Shown here piece by piece: positions 63,325 to 64,000 of a DNA stretch of 64,000 bases. Made by a program: the position numbers and the translations under genes. The notes beneath the pieces were generated by a model. It had not been told where the DNA came from and did not search any database. It saw only the letters and a program-made list of their open reading frames with translations. The stretch is taken from contig JAIEUA010000011.1 of assembly GCA_019744815.1 (NCBI GenBank), positions 62,001 through 126,000 of the forward strand. The letters are read 5' to 3'. Every line of letters starts with the position of its first letter. Within the stretch, counting starts at the first letter, position 1. The stretch is from Phycisphaerales bacterium. Its GTDB lineage: Bacteria > Planctomycetota > Phycisphaerae > Phycisphaerales > UBA1924.

Positions 63325-64000
63325 TCACCGCTTCGCCGCGGCCATGGACGAGACGAACTCATCGAACAGGTAGCTGGAATCGTGCGGCCCGGGCGAGGCC
63401 TCGGGGTGGTACTGCACGCTGAACACGGGTTTGTTCTTCATCCGGAAGCCCGCCAGCGTCTGGTCGTTGAGATGGATGTGGGTGGGCTCGGCACCGGCCT
63501 TCTCGAGCGAGGCGCGATCGACCGCGAAGCCGTGGTTCTGGCTGGTGATCTCGACCTCGCCGCTGAGAGTGTTCAGGATGGGCTGATTGATCCCGCGGTG
63601 GCCGAACTTGAGCTTGTAGGTGGCCGCCCCGATCGCGAGCGCGAGAAGCTGGTGCCCGAGGCAGATGCCGAACGTCGGGACCGTGAACTGGCTGTCGTTC
63701 ACCACGGAGCGGAGGGTGGCGATGGTCTTGTCCACCGCGGCAGGGTCGCCCGGGCCGTTCGAAATGAACAGGCCGTCGATCTCGCCGGCCTTGTAGCGGC
63801 GTTTGATCTCGTCGGCGGTGATGTCGTGGGGGACGAGGGAGACGTCGCAGCCGCGCTCGGTGAGATTTCGGAGAATGTTCCGCTTGGCCCCGCAGTCCAG
63901 CGCGAGCACACGGAACTTCTTCTGGTCACTCGACGGGACGCCGGTGGGAGTCCAGTCGCCCAGGTCTTCGCTCCATGCGGCAGCGCTCGAACAACCCACC
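63325..64000 (-). CDS. carA: Carbamoyl phosphate synthase small subunit, partial (C-terminal)
   Basis: Minus-strand gene whose start lies beyond the right edge. The visible 224 residues are the class I glutamine amidotransferase half: 'LALDCGAKRNILRNLTERGCD', then 'SNGPGDPAAV', 'FGICLGHQLLALA' with the catalytic cysteine, and 'QYHPEASPGPHDS' with the catalytic histidine and glutamate. It hydrolyses glutamine to supply ammonia to CarB for pyrimidine and arginine synthesis. The N-terminal CPSase domain is missing only because of the window end. Confidence 0.93.
   Translation of the reverse strand, partial: VGCSSAAAWSEDLGDWTPTGVPSSDQKKFRVLALDCGAKRNILRNLTERGCDVSLVPHDITADEIKRRYKAGEIDGLFISNGPGDPAAVDKTIATLRSVVNDSQFTVPTFGICLGHQLLALAIGAATYKLKFGHRGINQPILNTLSGEVEITSQNHGFAVDRASLEKAGAEPTHIHLNDQTLAGFRMKNKPVFSVQYHPEASPGPHDSSYLFDEFVSSMAAAKR

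Overview
The window looks like chromosomal DNA of a planctomycete, most probably class Phycisphaerae, carrying a tRNA-integrated genomic island. The main evidence is a secreted protein with two dockerin-type 'GDLNNDA...VDDLDF' repeats, a PEP-CTERM-like sorting signal, several 'zinc ribbon plus membrane segment' proteins, HEAT-repeat lipoproteins, and an integrase of the degenerate-arginine type seen in planctomycetes. The right half is very GC-rich. The left half is visibly less so.

Region 1 (1 to about 32.2 kb) is a genomic island at tRNA-Asp(GTC). The tRNA and the integrase with its C-terminal AP2 domain lie at the right end. At the left end the first nine bases of the window repeat the tRNA anticodon region, and both ends carry TCCGGTA/TACCGGA inverted repeats. 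From left to right the island holds: (a) a broken AP2/HNH gene; (b) a tightly coupled five-gene operon (645-6021) of two small wHTH regulators, a family 2 glycosyltransferase, a radical SAM protein and a 1000-residue protein with three GT-A-like domains and a degenerate kinase-like domain; (c) a second, XerC/D-like recombinase in an operon with a wHTH protein and a RuvB-like ATPase; (d) an amidoligase and small phage-like genes; (e) a defence block (13.8-26.1 kb) of type III Res and Mod, a NucS/DUF91-like nuclease, an OLD-like ATPase/TOPRIM protein, a DUF2130 protein and a SNF2-type helicase; (f) an orphan DNA methyltransferase with a ParB/KorB-like N-terminal half, plus unknown proteins. A CTAGACTTTC-type motif recurs upstream of five island genes and suggests a shared regulator or promoter class. 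No conjugation or capsid genes are visible.

Region 2 (32.2-64 kb) is core chromosome: lnt, accD, rpe, thyX, a methylmalonyl-CoA mutase-type large subunit, pnp-rpsO, a cold-shock protein, two histidine kinases, a 3-hydroxyacyl-CoA dehydrogenase, rhodanese and TPR proteins, and the C-terminal part of carA. These sit among HEAT-repeat, PEP-CTERM and dockerin-type exported proteins. Two features stand out: short palindromic elements inserted in frame inside lnt and the mutase gene, and an 86-bp dispersed hairpin-rich repeat near 47-48 kb. A PadR regulator with an evident palindromic operator controls an adjacent membrane-protein gene.
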